Notes: a model not told the origin generated them from the sequence alone. Shown: positions 11,321-25,210, counted from the first letter of the stretch. The stretch: 64,000 bases of DNA from Cinclus cinclus (GCF_963662255.1 NC_085055.1:15610704-15674703); one strand, 5' to 3'. Translations and numbers: made by a program.

Positions 11321-14300
11321 GCTGTTTCTTTGTTTTTCTTCATTTCAAAATGAAGTGTTGTCTATAAATTTGAAAGGACATGAGCATATGATGCACTATA
11401 AATAATGCCAAAAGATGATATTCCAGCTGTTAATCTGAAAAGGGAAAAATGGTTTGTATGATCAAGGTCATCTCTCAAAAGTGAGATAAATGCAGCTCCA
11501 GAGTAAAGGCACAGTCCTGGATGGTGAATGTGCAGGTTAGTAACACCATTCTGGGTCTGAATTACAGAAATGCCAAATGCTCCTCAGAAATCCAGAGTAC
11601 CTTTCCTGGCATCCTGTATCTGCTGCCATGGGCTTTCAACAATGGTGGTCCAGGTCAGTAATTATTAAAAAGAGGACTGAGGAGCTCAGATCCAGGTTTA
11701 AACTAGACTCATTCTTCGGGCATGGATTTCTATGACAGAGGTTGGAAATTTGCATCTGGTGGCTGTCAGATGATGTTTTTTTATTGGTACAGTTCTTTTT
11801 TGCCGTACCAATATATTGAAATTTTTGTTTAAAACTGTGACTTCTAGGAGTCTTCTGAGAACTGCTAAGAAAGAAAAATAAAGAGCAAGCTGTACTCTGT
11901 ACCATTTTTGGCAACTTGAGCAGAAAAGGGGCACTATTGTTATAATTGATTTGTTAATCAAAGGAAGGGAAATACTGATTTTTCTTTTTTTTTGGCCATT
12001 TTCAGTCAGTAAAATATTGGCTTGCAAATCAATATAAAGTAGGGAAACAAAGCAATTCTGTTGTTCTAGGGAACATACATATTCATGGTCCATATTTTAC
12101 AAGAGAGATGTTGCAATGAGCAGCAGCCTTTCTGCATACAAATCACACCTTGGTAGCGATGCTTGACCAACCTATATTTTTCTCAATTGACTGACCTGAA
12201 CGATAAGTAATTTGTGAGGAGCTATTTTCCTGTCAGCTTGAAGCCTCTAGCTTCTGTAAATCATCCTGTGCATCCTGTGAATTGTATTCTGAAAATTACT
12301 TTGTCTCCTTCCAATTTATTTTATTGAGCTCTGATGGCATGTTGTGCATGCACTTGTGAGATACTTGTGAGGCACTGCACTGCCTGCCAGATGGAGCTTC
12401 CCTAAGACCTGGAGGGAACAAACCCATCTTGTGTTTGTATCCCACTCTGAATCTGAAAGAGCAAGTTGGTTGCTGTCTTTATACACCAGATCGTGTCCTG
12501 AGGACGTACATGAATGTGGACAAGGGACGTGGGTTATTTCACATCCTTTTCCCCAACCATATGAGGTTTGTTCTGTACAGGGAGCAGATACAGATGTATA
12601 GTAAATACCACTTGCTGTTAATAAACTACTTTTTTTTTTTTTTCTGCAGATCATCCAGTTGCAGATAGAGCTGATTGTATATAGTCTTCCTCTAGCAATA
12701 AGCTAACAGCCTCCAGCTCCTCCTGGACAAGACAGAGACAAGTCTCTGGGCTTGTCATTAACCTCTAGTACTTGTGCACTCTCCAAGTTTGTGTTTTTTT
12801 TTTTTTCATCCTCTTCCATCTGGAAATAGAGAAACATCCTTGAGTGTTTTATCCCCAGAAGCATGCGCATATTTTCTTACTTGTTTCCCGGGTGGTGTGA
12901 AACTTGCCTTTACAGTTCAGAGTTGTGATACATGTGCTAACAGGAAAATGTCATTATTTACATGGATTCTGGATAGAGTCAGTCCAAAATGATGAAGACA
13001 GTGACCCTATCCATGTGGTAGGGCTAATTGCAGTATGGCATAGGTACAAGGCCTGAGGGAACAACTGAGCACAACAGCTAGAAAACACATGTTGGCTAAA
13101 ACCATACAAATTATCCCCATTAAAACCTGCAGGTGTAAACCTAACTTGAGCTGAGAAAAATTAGACCATTGCCACAGCTTCATCCTCTCTGTCTTGTCTC
13201 TGGGAAGTGCTTTGGGAATCTGCATTCCTCCTGTGTGGGCTCCAGAGGTAACATCCTGCCAAACCCTCAGGTGAGAAGCATCAGTCCCACATCACAGCCA
13301 GTGCTCAGTAACGGATCTTTCCTAATTCCAACATGCTTCATCTTCCAAAGACACGGTGAGCAATGAAGGTGAGGAGTGCAGGTAGCTTGAGAAGAAGGTG
13401 AGGTCTCCACACCAGCCAGGCCTGCTGTGTCCCCAGCACGCACTCACTGCAGGGTCTGTGCCATGCGTGCTCTCTGGGGTGAGGTCCTGGCCTTTCTGCA
13501 GCTGAGTGCAGACCATCCTTTCCCCTTGGACATCCGAGAGCCTTGCTGTGTCCCTGTGCCAGGTGTGATGAGCACCGCCAGCCCCATCCCTCACCTGGGC
13601 AAGCAGGCAGAGGATGAAAGGCCTGGAGATGTGGCTGACTTGGCTGAGCCTGCAGGAACTCTGTTTTCAGTTCTCTACCCCTGTTCCTGTTAGTATATTA
13701 AACAATGGGCTCGAAGGGACACTTGTGGCTGGGGATGGGATTTGGGGAAGGTACGTATGAGGTGAGAGGTTGGAAGGAGAACCTGAGGCTCCTCCTGCCC
13801 TGAATAACCCTGTGCATTGTCAATCGGGGTTGGGTAACACCCTGTCCCAAAACCATCGACCTCATTTTGCTGTTCTTTCCACTGCAGCTGTAGCCAAATG
13901 CTACACTGGTGTGAGGGGAATGAGAGCTGAAAAGAGACTTCACTGAAATGCATCCTTAAACAGTGAAAGTCTCTGTGTAGTTAATGCCTTTGAAAACAAT
14001 GGTATTTTCAAGACAATGTGTGTGATGTTTTGGGGGGAAGTGGCTTGATGTCCCTGTGCATCTAAAACTATAAAAGATACAACCATAGGAGTAAACGTTG
14101 CTTGTTCTAGTGAAGTCTTGTGTTGTGACACTTCAGTCACAGAACTGATGTTTTCATCTTGTCTCAGCCTAATTTCTGGAAACAACATGGCTTTTCTCCA
14201 GCAGGGCTTTGTTGAGAAATGCCTGAACAGTTATGACGTTCCTGAAGATGTGTAGTTTCTTCTTTGATAGCAATAAACACCTGATGAGGAATAAACTGAA

Positions 14301-17300
14301 CACCTCTGAAAATTATTCTCTGTGTAAATGGCTGAATCAAAGAGCCGCTCCTCACTTGTGTTGCCAGAGGGAAAAACTTTTCCCCTTCATGTGGCTAAAT
14401 TCTTCTGTGTCCAAAATTTCTCTGAGTTTCCCTTCTCATGTTGTACACACCCACCCAGCTTTTGCAGAGCAGACAGGCACATTGCATCAGACAGATGCAA
14501 ATCCAGCCTGTCCTCCCCTTGGGTGCCTCCAGCCTGGTTTCTGTGGGAGGTATCTGCTGTGTGACCAGCTTTGGAAACCTTTTATATTTTTTTTGGGTTT
14601 TTGAGGTTCATGTGCTGCTCAGTGCAGCTGGGCTGAAATTGCTGCTTGTCTGGTCCTCTGGTCTTGTATTCCTGACCTCACAGGGGGTGTAGAAGTACAG
14701 TACGCCCATGGATCATGGATGGCAACTGAAAGCCAGATTAATTCAGGGAAGTTTAGGCTCTCATGCTATGGTCTTCTATGAATAGTTAAAATAATGAATG
14801 TATTATGAAGAGCTAATGAGTTCAGACATCTTCCCAAAATAAAAAATGGGAGTCAGGGCAGTCCAGTGTGTGCTTAAACCTTCTCTTCAAACCTGCTGAG
14901 AAAGATGTGCACTGGCTTACCACTTTCAGGCACCCTTGATTTTAAAACAAAATATAAACAAAATTCTTGTTCAAAATTTGTTTTCTCTCTCAGCACCCAT
15001 TACCCTTAGGAAATATTCTGCATGAGCAGAGGAGCAGTGAGAGAAGGGCAAAGCACACTGGTGCCAAAAAAGAGACATGGAGGTGACCTGCTCTATCTTC
15101 TCCCTGCAAGTTTGTCTTCTGTCCCTTCAGACTTTGGATGAGCATCTGCCAAAACACTGTAGTTGTATGGGATCAGGAGGGGTGGCATAAGGCAGATTTG
15201 AGACTTTTTGAGACTTTGATGTCCATTCTAAAAATCTTATCAGGGAGATGAGAGCAGCCAGAGACTGGTATCTGAGCAATCAGATACTGCTGCTACCTGG
15301 GAATGCTGGAGATTGCTGCCAAGAGCGGCAGAATGTGATGTGTTCTCAGCTCCTCCTCAGTCTGATGTGCTGGTCACTGCAAAGGTGTCCCTCAGAAATC
15401 ATATTTGCACTTCTTGACTCTCTGCTGTTTGCACTAGAGCTGATCCCTCCAGTGCAACTTTTGTGCTGCTCAACCCCCTCTGTAGAACCCAGCATTTGAA
15501 CCCTTTATAACTTGTACCCCCTCATGTTTTGAAAAGGCTCCAAATAGGTGAAGGTGATTCCTTCCAAGAGGATGTGAATCAACCGGTGAAAACAAACAAA
15601 ACTTCAAAGCAGTTATGCCACATCCAGCTTCATCTGGGCTCAGCTGGCTTCTTTTTTTCTGCAGTGCAAAATGGTTAAAAAATATGACCTCTCTGGAAAA
15701 ATCAAATTTCTCTGTTATTATGAATTCCAGTTTCAAATCCTCCTTTTAAGACGTTTATGATAAGATGATTATTGTAAATAAGCTTCCCCTTTAGCAAAGA
15801 ATAGATCATCAAATAGGCTTTGTTTGGTGAGATCTTTGGCAAAGGAATGTAAATAAATAAGCTAACTGAATAAACTTCATCTGATGTGCTGAGCAGAAAA
15901 AGCAGCAAAGCCAATAATTTAGGAAAATAAGCTGGACTGCTGTGCTTTCTTCAGTAACAGACCAGTCTAAGGGAAACAATCTGCTCTATCTCGCTGACCC
16001 TGGACTTTTTACTAGCATCCCACAGACCATGAGACATCGTGATTATCACTCTGGCAGCAATGCTGTCTTGTCAAGGAGATGTTCTTTGGCCTAAAGTTTT
16101 GATTTGTTTCTTTTCCTGTGGACTGCTCTACTTCCTGTCAGAGGTAGCTCCTCACCACAGAACAGGTATCTCTTATGAGGTCAGCTGTGGCTTCTCTTTC
16201 ATCTCCTGGGGGTAGAACATACATGGACAGCAATCTGAATCTGCAGGGTCTTAAACTTTGGACTCCGTTCATATTTCCATATGCGAAAGTTTGCATGTGA
16301 CTCTGCATGGGTCTCAGTCCAATACCACTCAAGGAAATGAGTGTGACTGTTCCAATTTTCACCATGTTTTTTTATTGACTTATGGATTTGAAGTAATCTG
16401 AAGTAAATCTGCCTGGAATCTGAGCTTACAAGCCAGATACAAGATGCATAAGGTAACAAAACTGCATGTAGCATCTGTGGTAAAGCAAACAGTCTAATGC
16501 AGTGGAGGTTATTCTGGCATGTAGGAGCTGCATTAGCAATTAGTTTGTCTGCAGAATACTTTGTTCTCACCCTCATTTGTAATTGTTGGATATGTGATCA
16601 CTCCTGGTGCAATTTGGTCTCCTAGAAGCTCATTTTCTGTATTATATTGGGACAGAGAGAACACAAACAATAGGTTCCAGTTATGGTTCTTTCTTGCTGA
16701 GAACAAAAATATATGAGTATGTTACAGAGAGCAGAAAGCAGCATGAGTCTGCTGAAAAGGGTGTTTGCAGATCCCGGTGTATGGCATTGATATTTATTCT
16801 ACAGATCAGTCTGTGGTTGTTTGATTTGCTATGTTGCGTCTGTCATGTGAAGAAGGCAACCAGCTAGTAATGTCATGATGCAGAATAATTTATTTCAAGG
16901 ATTTTGTACCTAAAATGTGAAGTCCACAAAGTCTTATTTGTGCTCTGTAAATGACACCAGTTCCTCCTATTAATTTAATTTGAACGTTTATTTCAGTTGT
17001 TTTGCCTTTGTATGGCATTTGCTAGAAAGGTCTGTCAAAACAAAGCTGACAGAATGTCATGTAACTAAGGACAGATCTGCTTTCACATGTGCCTATTATT
17101 CCATTTCACTTTCTTCTTGCCACAAATTTGGACTTGAGATTTTTCTACATATAAAAGATGATGACCAGCTATTTTTATCTCCAGTACTTATCACGTTGCT
17201 CCCCTCTTTCCTGGTGCCCTGTCTTGTCTGTGTGCAGTAAGGACAAAGACAGGAAGAGATTTTTAGAATGCTGAATTAGGTGCGGAGTTTACTCATTTTG

Positions 17301-20079
17301 CTCTGTCTTTCATTCATTTTACTTACATGGAGATAATATTTTACAATGCCATGGAGATGCCTTAATCCCTGAGAGCTTTGAAGGGTAATTTTACTTTAAT
17401 GCAAGATTTAAAATAAGGTTAATAAGCTAGCAGTATTGACAGACATGTCAGGTTTAAATCAAAATGTCTCACAGCTGTGATTTACTTAGTGATATATGTT
17501 GCTGAATTTTGGAAGATTTCATTTGGAATACATTATTCAATGGTTTAGAATAATGAATGATAAATATGGCAATGCTTTGATAACATTTTGGAGTTTTATG
17601 CAAGAAACTACAGAATTTCTGTAAAAGATTAGTTGACACTATCTATTGTTCCCTCATTTTAGGGGACTGCCATCTGCAGAGAAAACCAAAACTCCCAACA
17701 GAACTACTACCCTACCCTGGCATTGGGTCTGACACTATCCATGTTTTTCCAATTGTTTTTCAAGAAACTCTGATTTTGCATAAGAAATAAAGTAATCTTC
17801 TCTTTCCCCATAAGGCAGTACCTCTCAAAGAGGGTAGAAATTGCGGATAGAGAATTATCAGACTTCAAATTAATGGTAAAATGTGGTCTTCATTCAAAAG
17901 CAACTCAGGCTTGAGATTTCCGAGAATTCATTGTCTCTCTCTCTTTTGTTTATGTGTTGTCTCTGACTTACATCCCTCTTCTTCAAACTCTAGTGTCAAG
18001 AGTGATTTATGAGTGCAATTTTCTGTGTAATATTATGTAGCAATAGTTGGCAAATCCCTTCCCTCAGCAAGGGGATGTATTCTTCTTTGTCAGAAACCAA
18101 AGAGGCACACAACCCTTAAATTTCTTTAAAAAGACAATTCTTTTTGAAAGGATAAATGCAAATCCCATCTCATAATAATTAATCTCCTAATTACTTATAG
18201 ATATGTTACATGTACAAAAACTACTCTAGCCATTGGCATTGGCATTTTCATGTGATGGATCCACTGGGAATCCTTCTGACTGTCTCAGGTCCAGCTGTGT
18301 ACCCAATCTCTTGCTCTTTGCTTGAAACAAGCTCTGCACGGTGCTGAGCACAGCCTGGGAGCCCAGCTGCATTGCTGTACTGGGCACTGTTTGTGATGAA
18401 ATTTAAGCAGGAGCTTAATGAAGGACTTTGGGGGTTCAGTTATACATTTTTGCCTCTTCTAGGGTTGAACTATTTTTACATTTATAGAGTCCTTTGAGTT
18501 GCAAGACTTGGTAAAATCTTGTGAAATGTTGATGACATCAGCCTTATATTTTCTGTGAGGGCTCTACATTCACTCTGGTTCCCAAAAACTTAAAAAATAC
18601 TCAAGTCCACTAAATTATTGTACACAAGAGGGTGATTCTTGTGCTTTTCTGGATGATTTGTAAATCTCTATTTACAATCTTTACAGGTATTTGCCAGAAA
18701 ATCAGTCCACATCCACCCAGCGACACATGTTAAAATTCTTTTCAACAATGAATGCAGTACCCAGGTTAGGGACAAAGAGGGTGGCCCTTTCCAGTCTACC
18801 TGTCTGCCTTTTCTTAGCTTGGACTGGGGTGAATTGAAGTATAGTTTCATCCTTGAACTCTGCTCTGTTTCCTGTTTCACATATTTTATAGTCTGTGATC
18901 ACTGCAGAACAGGGAATATGCGACCCTTGTCCTACAGTGGGTTTCTGCACCTTTATGTGCTGGGCCATACTCAGCACATACCCTACTCATTAGGGTTTTA
19001 CTGGTACCAGCTGTTGGCTGTGGGGGACTGTAAGTGCATTAAACAAATGACACCAGTGCTGTTGCACACCCTGCAGTGAACATCTCAGCAATATAATTTG
19101 AAAATTACCTGGGTTTAGCTCTTACACAATGCTTGTGTGCACAGTCACTTCCAGGAGAATTTGGATTGTTGCAGCAGCGCTCTACATTCCCTTGCTCAAG
19201 TGGGGGAAGAAGAAACATCTCCTGGATTGCCACACAGATGACCAGTCTCCCTAAACCTATGAATAACTGCTGGGATGTGTCACTGAAATAGGAAGTGTGG
19301 CTTCTAGAAACTTCCTATTTTAATGGATAAAATTGGGTAGCTTAAACAGTGAAATCTAGATGACAGACTGCCAAATCTTCTTGCTATAATGATGCTCTGC
19401 AAACAAAAGTTTTGATCTTAGACTGTCAAAAGTCTCTTTTCTTGGTAAGTTTTCTTACTCTGATGGAATATCCAGTGCATGTAAAATTGCGCACAGTATT
19501 ATTTATCATTTATCATTCTTCATGCATTTTTTATAATTTCAGTCTCTTCAGTGCTCATTCTAAAGCCAGCTTATTTATATAGACATGATTCTTCTCTCGC
19601 TTATGTTGTTAAAAATCAGAAATAATTTGAATTAAATTCACTGAATCACATCTGTGCAACTAAGAAAAGTGTTATGACCAGGAGCTATTCAGATGCCACG
19701 GATTTAACTCACTGCAAAACTGGTGTAAGGGTCATCAGGATCTCTGCACATCCTTTTTGTCACAGACACATAAGTACTTAATAATCATTAGGGGTAATTA
19801 ACAAATAAAGACAAAACAGTCAAAGGTGCACAAGGTTGACAGGCGTCTTAGCAGGTCTTGTTTCAAGTTTTTCTGGACTAGGAGAGAACAAATGTGTAAG
19901 CATCTGGCATGTGTCAACCCAAAGATTTTCTGGCGTTCATTTTCTGCTGCTTACAAGATTAATTGGTGCATTAAGAGCTGGACTTGAGCTTCTTTAGATT
20001 GTTAATGCAAGATTTGCTGTTGGAGGCTGCCTGGGAAATATCACCGCTCCTGCAAGGAGGTGTCTGGCCAGCAGCTGTG
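11321..20079. other. DNER-PID1 intergenic sequence, AT-rich part
   Basis: No gene that I can support. The longest open frames (11698-12093 minus and 14233-14604 plus) have no recognisable domain. T runs occur at 12630-12643 and 12794-12806, the first followed by CTGCAG. The part 13380-13690 is GC-richer but has few CpGs. Regulatory elements could be present but cannot be recognised by eye. Confidence 0.7.
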
Positions 20080-20670
20080 CCAGCGGTGAGAGCATTCCCT
20101 GGGGAGGCGATGACTAATGTGTCCCATGTCCCCGTCCTCTGCTCCGCCCTGCATGTCACCGCTGCCCCCACACCCTGGGGGCACCGAGCCTCGGGATTTC
20201 CCCCTGGTGCATCCTCGCTGCCTCTCTGCTCGGCGTCCCCCTCCTCTCCGGGGTCCTGCCCTCGGGCCCGCTCCCCCTCACCGGCCCCACAGTGCGCGCT
20301 GGGCGCTGCCGGCCTTTCTCCCGCTCCGCCCTGCCTCTGCCCCAGCCCCACGCCCGGACGGCTGCACTGCCTCGCACGGGGCTGCTTCGCATCGCCTCTC
20401 CTGCTCTCTGCAGACGCTTCTCTCGCCGCCTGTGCGGCCCAGATTCGATGGCCCGAATTCCCCCGGGCACGGAGCCCAGAGGCCGCAGCCGGGCAGTGCG
20501 AGCGCTGCCAGCGCCCGCAGGCTCGGCCTTTCGTCCCCGAGCTGGCCTGGGAACAACAGCCTCGGTGGCACGGACGCGAGGGGCTCGGCATCTCCGAAAG
20601 ACCCGCTCGGTGTTTGCCGGGAGGCTGACAGCCCTTCCTCCCTCCCTCCTTCCCTCCCTCCTCACCCGAG
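20080..20670. promoter_or_regulatory. Orphan CpG island, about 5 kb upstream of PID1
   Basis: An abrupt block of GC-rich sequence with dense CpG dinucleotides, flanked on both sides by ordinary AT-rich DNA. Long overlapping frames on both strands (214, 220, 272 and 250 codons) are the expected effect of few stop codons in GC-rich DNA and encode nothing I recognise. Islands of this density usually mark a promoter in germline-unmethylated DNA. No known gene start lies here. It could drive an alternative PID1 first exon, a lncRNA or an enhancer RNA. A pyrimidine tract closes its right edge. Confidence 0.7.
20640..20658 (-). other. G-quadruplex motif on the minus strand
   Basis: On the + strand four CCC runs (20640-42, 20644-46, 20652-54, 20656-58) are separated by loops of 1, 5 and 1 bases. 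Their complement satisfies the G3+N1-7 quadruplex rule. It sits at the right edge of the orphan CpG island within a CT-only tract. Confidence 0.7.
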
Positions 20671-23600
20671 CTCCTGCAGGGGCGGTGGAGCAGCTGCCTG
20701 CCAGAGGCAGAATAAAACTTGTTCCCCCTTTCAGTATCGTATATTTTCTCCTTCTCAGGAGTGTTGTGGGACCTTTTAAACGTACGCAAGACCTTTGCAG
20801 CAACCTTCCTGCTGCGCTTGCTGACCTGCCAGGGCTTTGGTGCTTCATTTTCACTGCTGCTGTGAGCAGGACCAGGGCAGTGCCAGCATGGGGGAAAAGT
20901 AAGACCAAATATCTGCCTTTCTAAAGATGAGACCTCTGGAGGTGAGAAGAAAAAGGGGATATCGCATAAACATGACCAAATCCGTCACTACCTATGCATT
21001 TCACGCTTTTATTTAGTGCATCCACCTCCAAAATTAAACTTATTTTCAGAAGAGGAAGAAAAGTAGCTGTCCCGGTACTTGGGGAAGGTGGTGGGGTAGT
21101 TACAGCTGAAGAGGGAATCAGAAACAACCTCTTCTGGCAGCAGCACAGGTAATTAAAGACATCTGGTCACTATGGGAACCCCAGCAAGAGCTTCCCTAAC
21201 AAATTGGAAATCAGGACCTCATTATCCCTGACAAACACAACCTGGATGGGTGGTAGAATGTGGTATATCCAAACCTGAATTATATCCCTTGACTTGGACA
21301 CTTACTGCTGCCTCAATTTCACAAATCATTAACAACACCACACTGCCTCAGGTTATAGCGTCTCCCGATGCCATTTAAAATACCTGTGAAGGGGACATGA
21401 GGCAGATGCATTGTGAGCAGAAGTTCCCTTGGCTGAACTACCTTTGGTGGACCTGCACCCCAAGTCTGTATAATCATCTCTAGGCACCTACACAACCGGG
21501 TACTGAATTTCAGTACTGAAAAATACTGAAATCGAGGACCTTTGAAGATTATGTGGTCAGTACTTTCCCAGTATTTTAATGAAGCATTCTTACTGTTGAA
21601 TTGATGCTAGTTTAACAGTGACCATGCCTGAGGAGACCTCAGGTATGGAATCAGAGCCAGACTTTAGATGCTGCTGCTCCCAGCAAAGGGGGTGTATCTC
21701 TCACTATGTGTACATTGACGTTGGTTCTCTCTCAGTAGCCTCTGAACTCTGCAAGTAATTAAGAACCCTCAAAACCCAGGTTTCTGCTGTCAGTGTTTGC
21801 AAACTGCCAGTACTCTGATGCTGCCCCTGGCTACCCTTGCCTGCATCCCATGGCCAGCTGTGGTGCTGGAGCCCCAACCTGACTGTGCCCTCCCCACATA
21901 ATGCCTTCACTGCAGCTCCCCCATGCCTAGACTCCCAAGTGAGCACCCTGCCATGGGAACTGGAAATCTCTAACTTGGGTGCTCCCTCTGCCATATTTAT
22001 ATGACATAAAGTTGAGGTCATACCATCCCAGCCAGCTTTGTCATCTGTATGAGATGAAGTTCTACACAAAAATACATTTATTGTTACCTTGAATGTTAAA
22101 ATGTAATGGTTGTCAAAGAAAACAGTTTGGATTACTTGGATAGTATATTTTGGGTTGCTTAGGCCCGAAACATTTTGTCAGAGAGATATTGGAAAGCTCA
22201 GACAATGTGTTTGGTGCCATCTATGCAGGGTAGCTGCATTAGCTTCAAGTGATTTGACAAAGTGTTTAAGAGTAACAAGTGTATTTAGGTTTTGGAAGTA
22301 TTACAGCACTTTACAGAACATTAAATTTGTTAATTAGGCAAACTTACTCTCTAAAAGCAAACACAAGGTAAACTGAATAATTAAAAAAAGAGATGTATTT
22401 AAAGACTTCTGTATGCTTTGTAAACTTGCATAATCAAAAAGAGGATCTTAGAAACAGGACTTGCAAAGTCTGCAAAGTATTTGAGGAAGCAGCATTTAAA
22501 TAACGGAATGACTCTTCTAGTTGTGTTTCAATGGGAAATAATAGTGGTCCTAAAGCTAAATGGAGCTTTTGAAGTCAAATAATTCAATGGGATCAGCAAC
22601 TGGACAAGTTTTGTTAATTAAAAAGGTAATGCTATAGTTAAAACAAAACAAAACAAATTTCTTTTCAAATGCAGAGGAGCTATGTTGCTATAAAGACCTT
22701 AAATAAAATAATCCTCATTAGGGAATGAGATGGTTCAAAAGGAAGACAAACTCAGTAACTAGAAGCCATTAAAAGACACAAAATATCCTGGAGTTCCAGG
22801 AAATGCTTCAGATTTACTACCTGAATAAAAGTGAAATTGGTCCTATTGCATCCAATACTCCCTTTTGAAATACAAGATCTCCCCTGGCTCCAGTATTTCT
22901 TCCTGTGAGCACTGACATGATGCAGACTGAGAGAAGTGGGACCAACCTATGTAATGTATTGCAGTCTTTGGAAAGTATTGTCTTAACTCATTCTAAGAAG
23001 AGAAACTCCACAATTTGGCACAAGCAGAGGAAAATTAATAGAAAAAAAACACAAACTGTATCTTCTTACAGGCACATTCTGGAACACAGTACATCCTGGA
23101 AATAGGAATTCACACTATTTATTTAAGTGAAAGATCTCTGACTGCCTTGGAGAAGGACCTTACCTGATGCAGGAAAGCTTAAATACCGAATAAAAAATGA
23201 AGCTTGGATTAAAATATTAGAAAGTCTAGGTAGAAATTACCTCATCTGAATGAGATTTTGACATGAAGTTGCCAAAGTTTAATGAATCATTTCCTGAGCT
23301 TGGCTCTGGCTGGTGCCTGACCACCCCAGCAGCACCTGGCCCAGCTGAAAACTGAGTTTCCTGCAGAGGTGTCATGGGGCACATCCAAAAATGCAAACAG
23401 CTGAATTTCCTGAGACAGCCCATGGTGCAGAGCACACCTGGAGACTGAATCAACATGAGCAGAAGGGCCCAGTAGCTCTCGTCCCCGCAGTGCCACTTGC
23501 TGTCTTAGTGAAGGGTAAGGCTTGGGGAGGATGCTGCTGGGGCTCAGGGGCTCACTAATCAACCTGCTGGATTTCAAAAATTTGCAGCTGAGCTGCTCCT

Positions 23601-24329
23601 CCCCATGTGTGGTCATATTCCTACCTTCCTCCCATACAACTAAAGCCTGAAGCTTACAGCATTCATTTTCTCTTTTTTTCATATCCTTTTTTGAAATTAA
23701 GTGATTCATTTGTCCTCATAATGTGCCACCCATTTCGTAGCAAATACAGATTTCCCTCCCCAATTGTTTTAGTTTGTATAAAAGTCATGTAAACTAAGAG
23801 AGAAGCAGCCTCCAGCCCCAGGGTTGGTATCTTCCTGCTAACTGCAGATCCTGAACTTCCTTTGTGTGCCCTGCTGCTGACAGGCTGGGTTGTGCCAGCT
23901 CCTGGCTGGTTCAGGAAATCGTGGTGGGTGGATTTACCCATATGGGAAAGGATCGATGAAACTGCTCCAGAGTTCTCTTGAGGAAGAAGGAGGCTTTTAG
24001 AAAAGGCCCTCATGCAGGAGTGAAGGCACCTTTTGGATGAAACATGGTGTGACAGGGACGTGATGTTTGCAAAGAGCTCTAGTGGGCATTTCAGCCAAGA
24101 GCTGGTACAGAATGAGTGCTTCTCTTCCTGGAGGGAAGTGGGTGATGCATCAGTAAATGGAGCTGCAACAACTGAATTGCTTTAATTAGGTCATCACTGC
24201 CCAGAGACATACTGGTGGAGTCTTTCCAAAAACAGTCTAAAAGTTCACGTTCATTGCGTCTTGCTCTGATTACATCCAGCCTCACCCAGATCCTGCAGTG
24301 TGTCTCAAGGTGTTAGTCCTCGAGACGGA
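20671..24329. other. Intergenic sequence between the two CpG islands
   Basis: Ordinary non-coding sequence. A six-base-stem hairpin (CTGCCT/AGGCAG) is followed at once by AATAAAA at 20711. An A/C tract (AAAACAAAACAAAACAAA) lies near 22640. No exon or RNA gene is supported. Open frames such as 21704-22069 minus and 23287-23709 minus have no recognisable family. Confidence 0.65.
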
Positions 24330-24358
24330 TCCTTTGGCAGGGCTGCCCTGCCAAAGGA
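24330..24358. repeat. Perfect 13-bp inverted repeat with 3-base centre
   Basis: The left arm TCCTTTGGCAGGG (24330-24342) and right arm CCCTGCCAAAGGA (24346-24358) are exact reverse complements around CTG. Each arm holds an NFI-type half-site (TTGGC/GCCAA), 11 bases apart rather than the canonical 5. It lies about 1.1 kb upstream of the PID1 start codon. It is too short for a pre-miRNA; a binding site for a dimeric factor or a chance hairpin are the alternatives. Confidence 0.9.
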
Positions 24359-25210
24359 CGTAGTTTATCCACAGGTAAGCCTGATGCCTGTTGCCTGTTC
24401 TTTAAAGAAGATTCCCTTCAGTACTGCTTTTCCTTGTTATTTAAAATACTGACACTGAAATGATACCCTGTGTCCCTGGGGTCACACACACAGAGTATGT
24501 TGGATCCTGGCTTGCAGCCTGCAGAATGTGGTGGTCAATGCTTGGGACAAGTACGACACAGGCTGCTCTGGGTTTGTAACAAATTCTCATGCATCCAAGC
24601 ATGAGGTATTACCCAGGCAGCCTCAGGTGAGCGGGGAGGGCCAGAGGCAGCTTTTGTGTCTGGAAAAAATGTTCTTTGGTGCAGCTTTGGAACCTGCAAA
24701 GACTGCTTTTCTGTGGCATTTCTGGCCTCCACAGGGAAGAGCAGCGCTTGCAGACCTCTGCAGTTTGTGTCTGTCCTTGTGGGTGCCAGGGCACTGCTGG
24801 GATGCTGGGCACAGCTAGGATGCCCGACGCTGTGAAACAGCTGCATGTGGCCTTGATGTTGGTTTAGTGCTGGACCCTCGGGGGATCACCCCGGCACTGA
24901 CTGGGCAGGGGGGATCCTGCACCCAGCTGCTGGCTCCCTGTGCTCCATGACCCCGCACTGCCAGCAGCAGCGGCCTTACGGAGCCATGACCTACGTGCTT
25001 GGCAGCAACTCGAACCACCTGCAGAACCAGAGGAAAAAGTTTCAGCTGCGGTGAGGCAAGCGTCCCTTGGGGAAGGCTGCTCTGGGGGGGGGACCCACAC
25101 CCTCCCAGGCAGCGCACAGCGAACGCCAGTGCGGAGAGCGCCATGTGGGGCCGGGACACGCCGGGCTGGGGAGAGGCGGTGTCGCGGTCACCGCAGTTGT
25201 CCAGTTTGCT

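Noticed and set aside
12601..12650. A T14 tract followed by CTGCAG that looks like a very strong splice acceptor in the intergenic region
   Set aside because: No coding frame or donor-bearing partner can be identified. T runs followed by CTGCAG arise by chance, and it needs RNA evidence.
19971..20924. Overlapping 210-272 codon frames on both strands of the orphan CpG island
   Set aside because: GC-rich DNA is poor in stop codons. The peptides are Pro/Arg/Ala/Ser-rich, mirror each other across strands, and resemble no known family.
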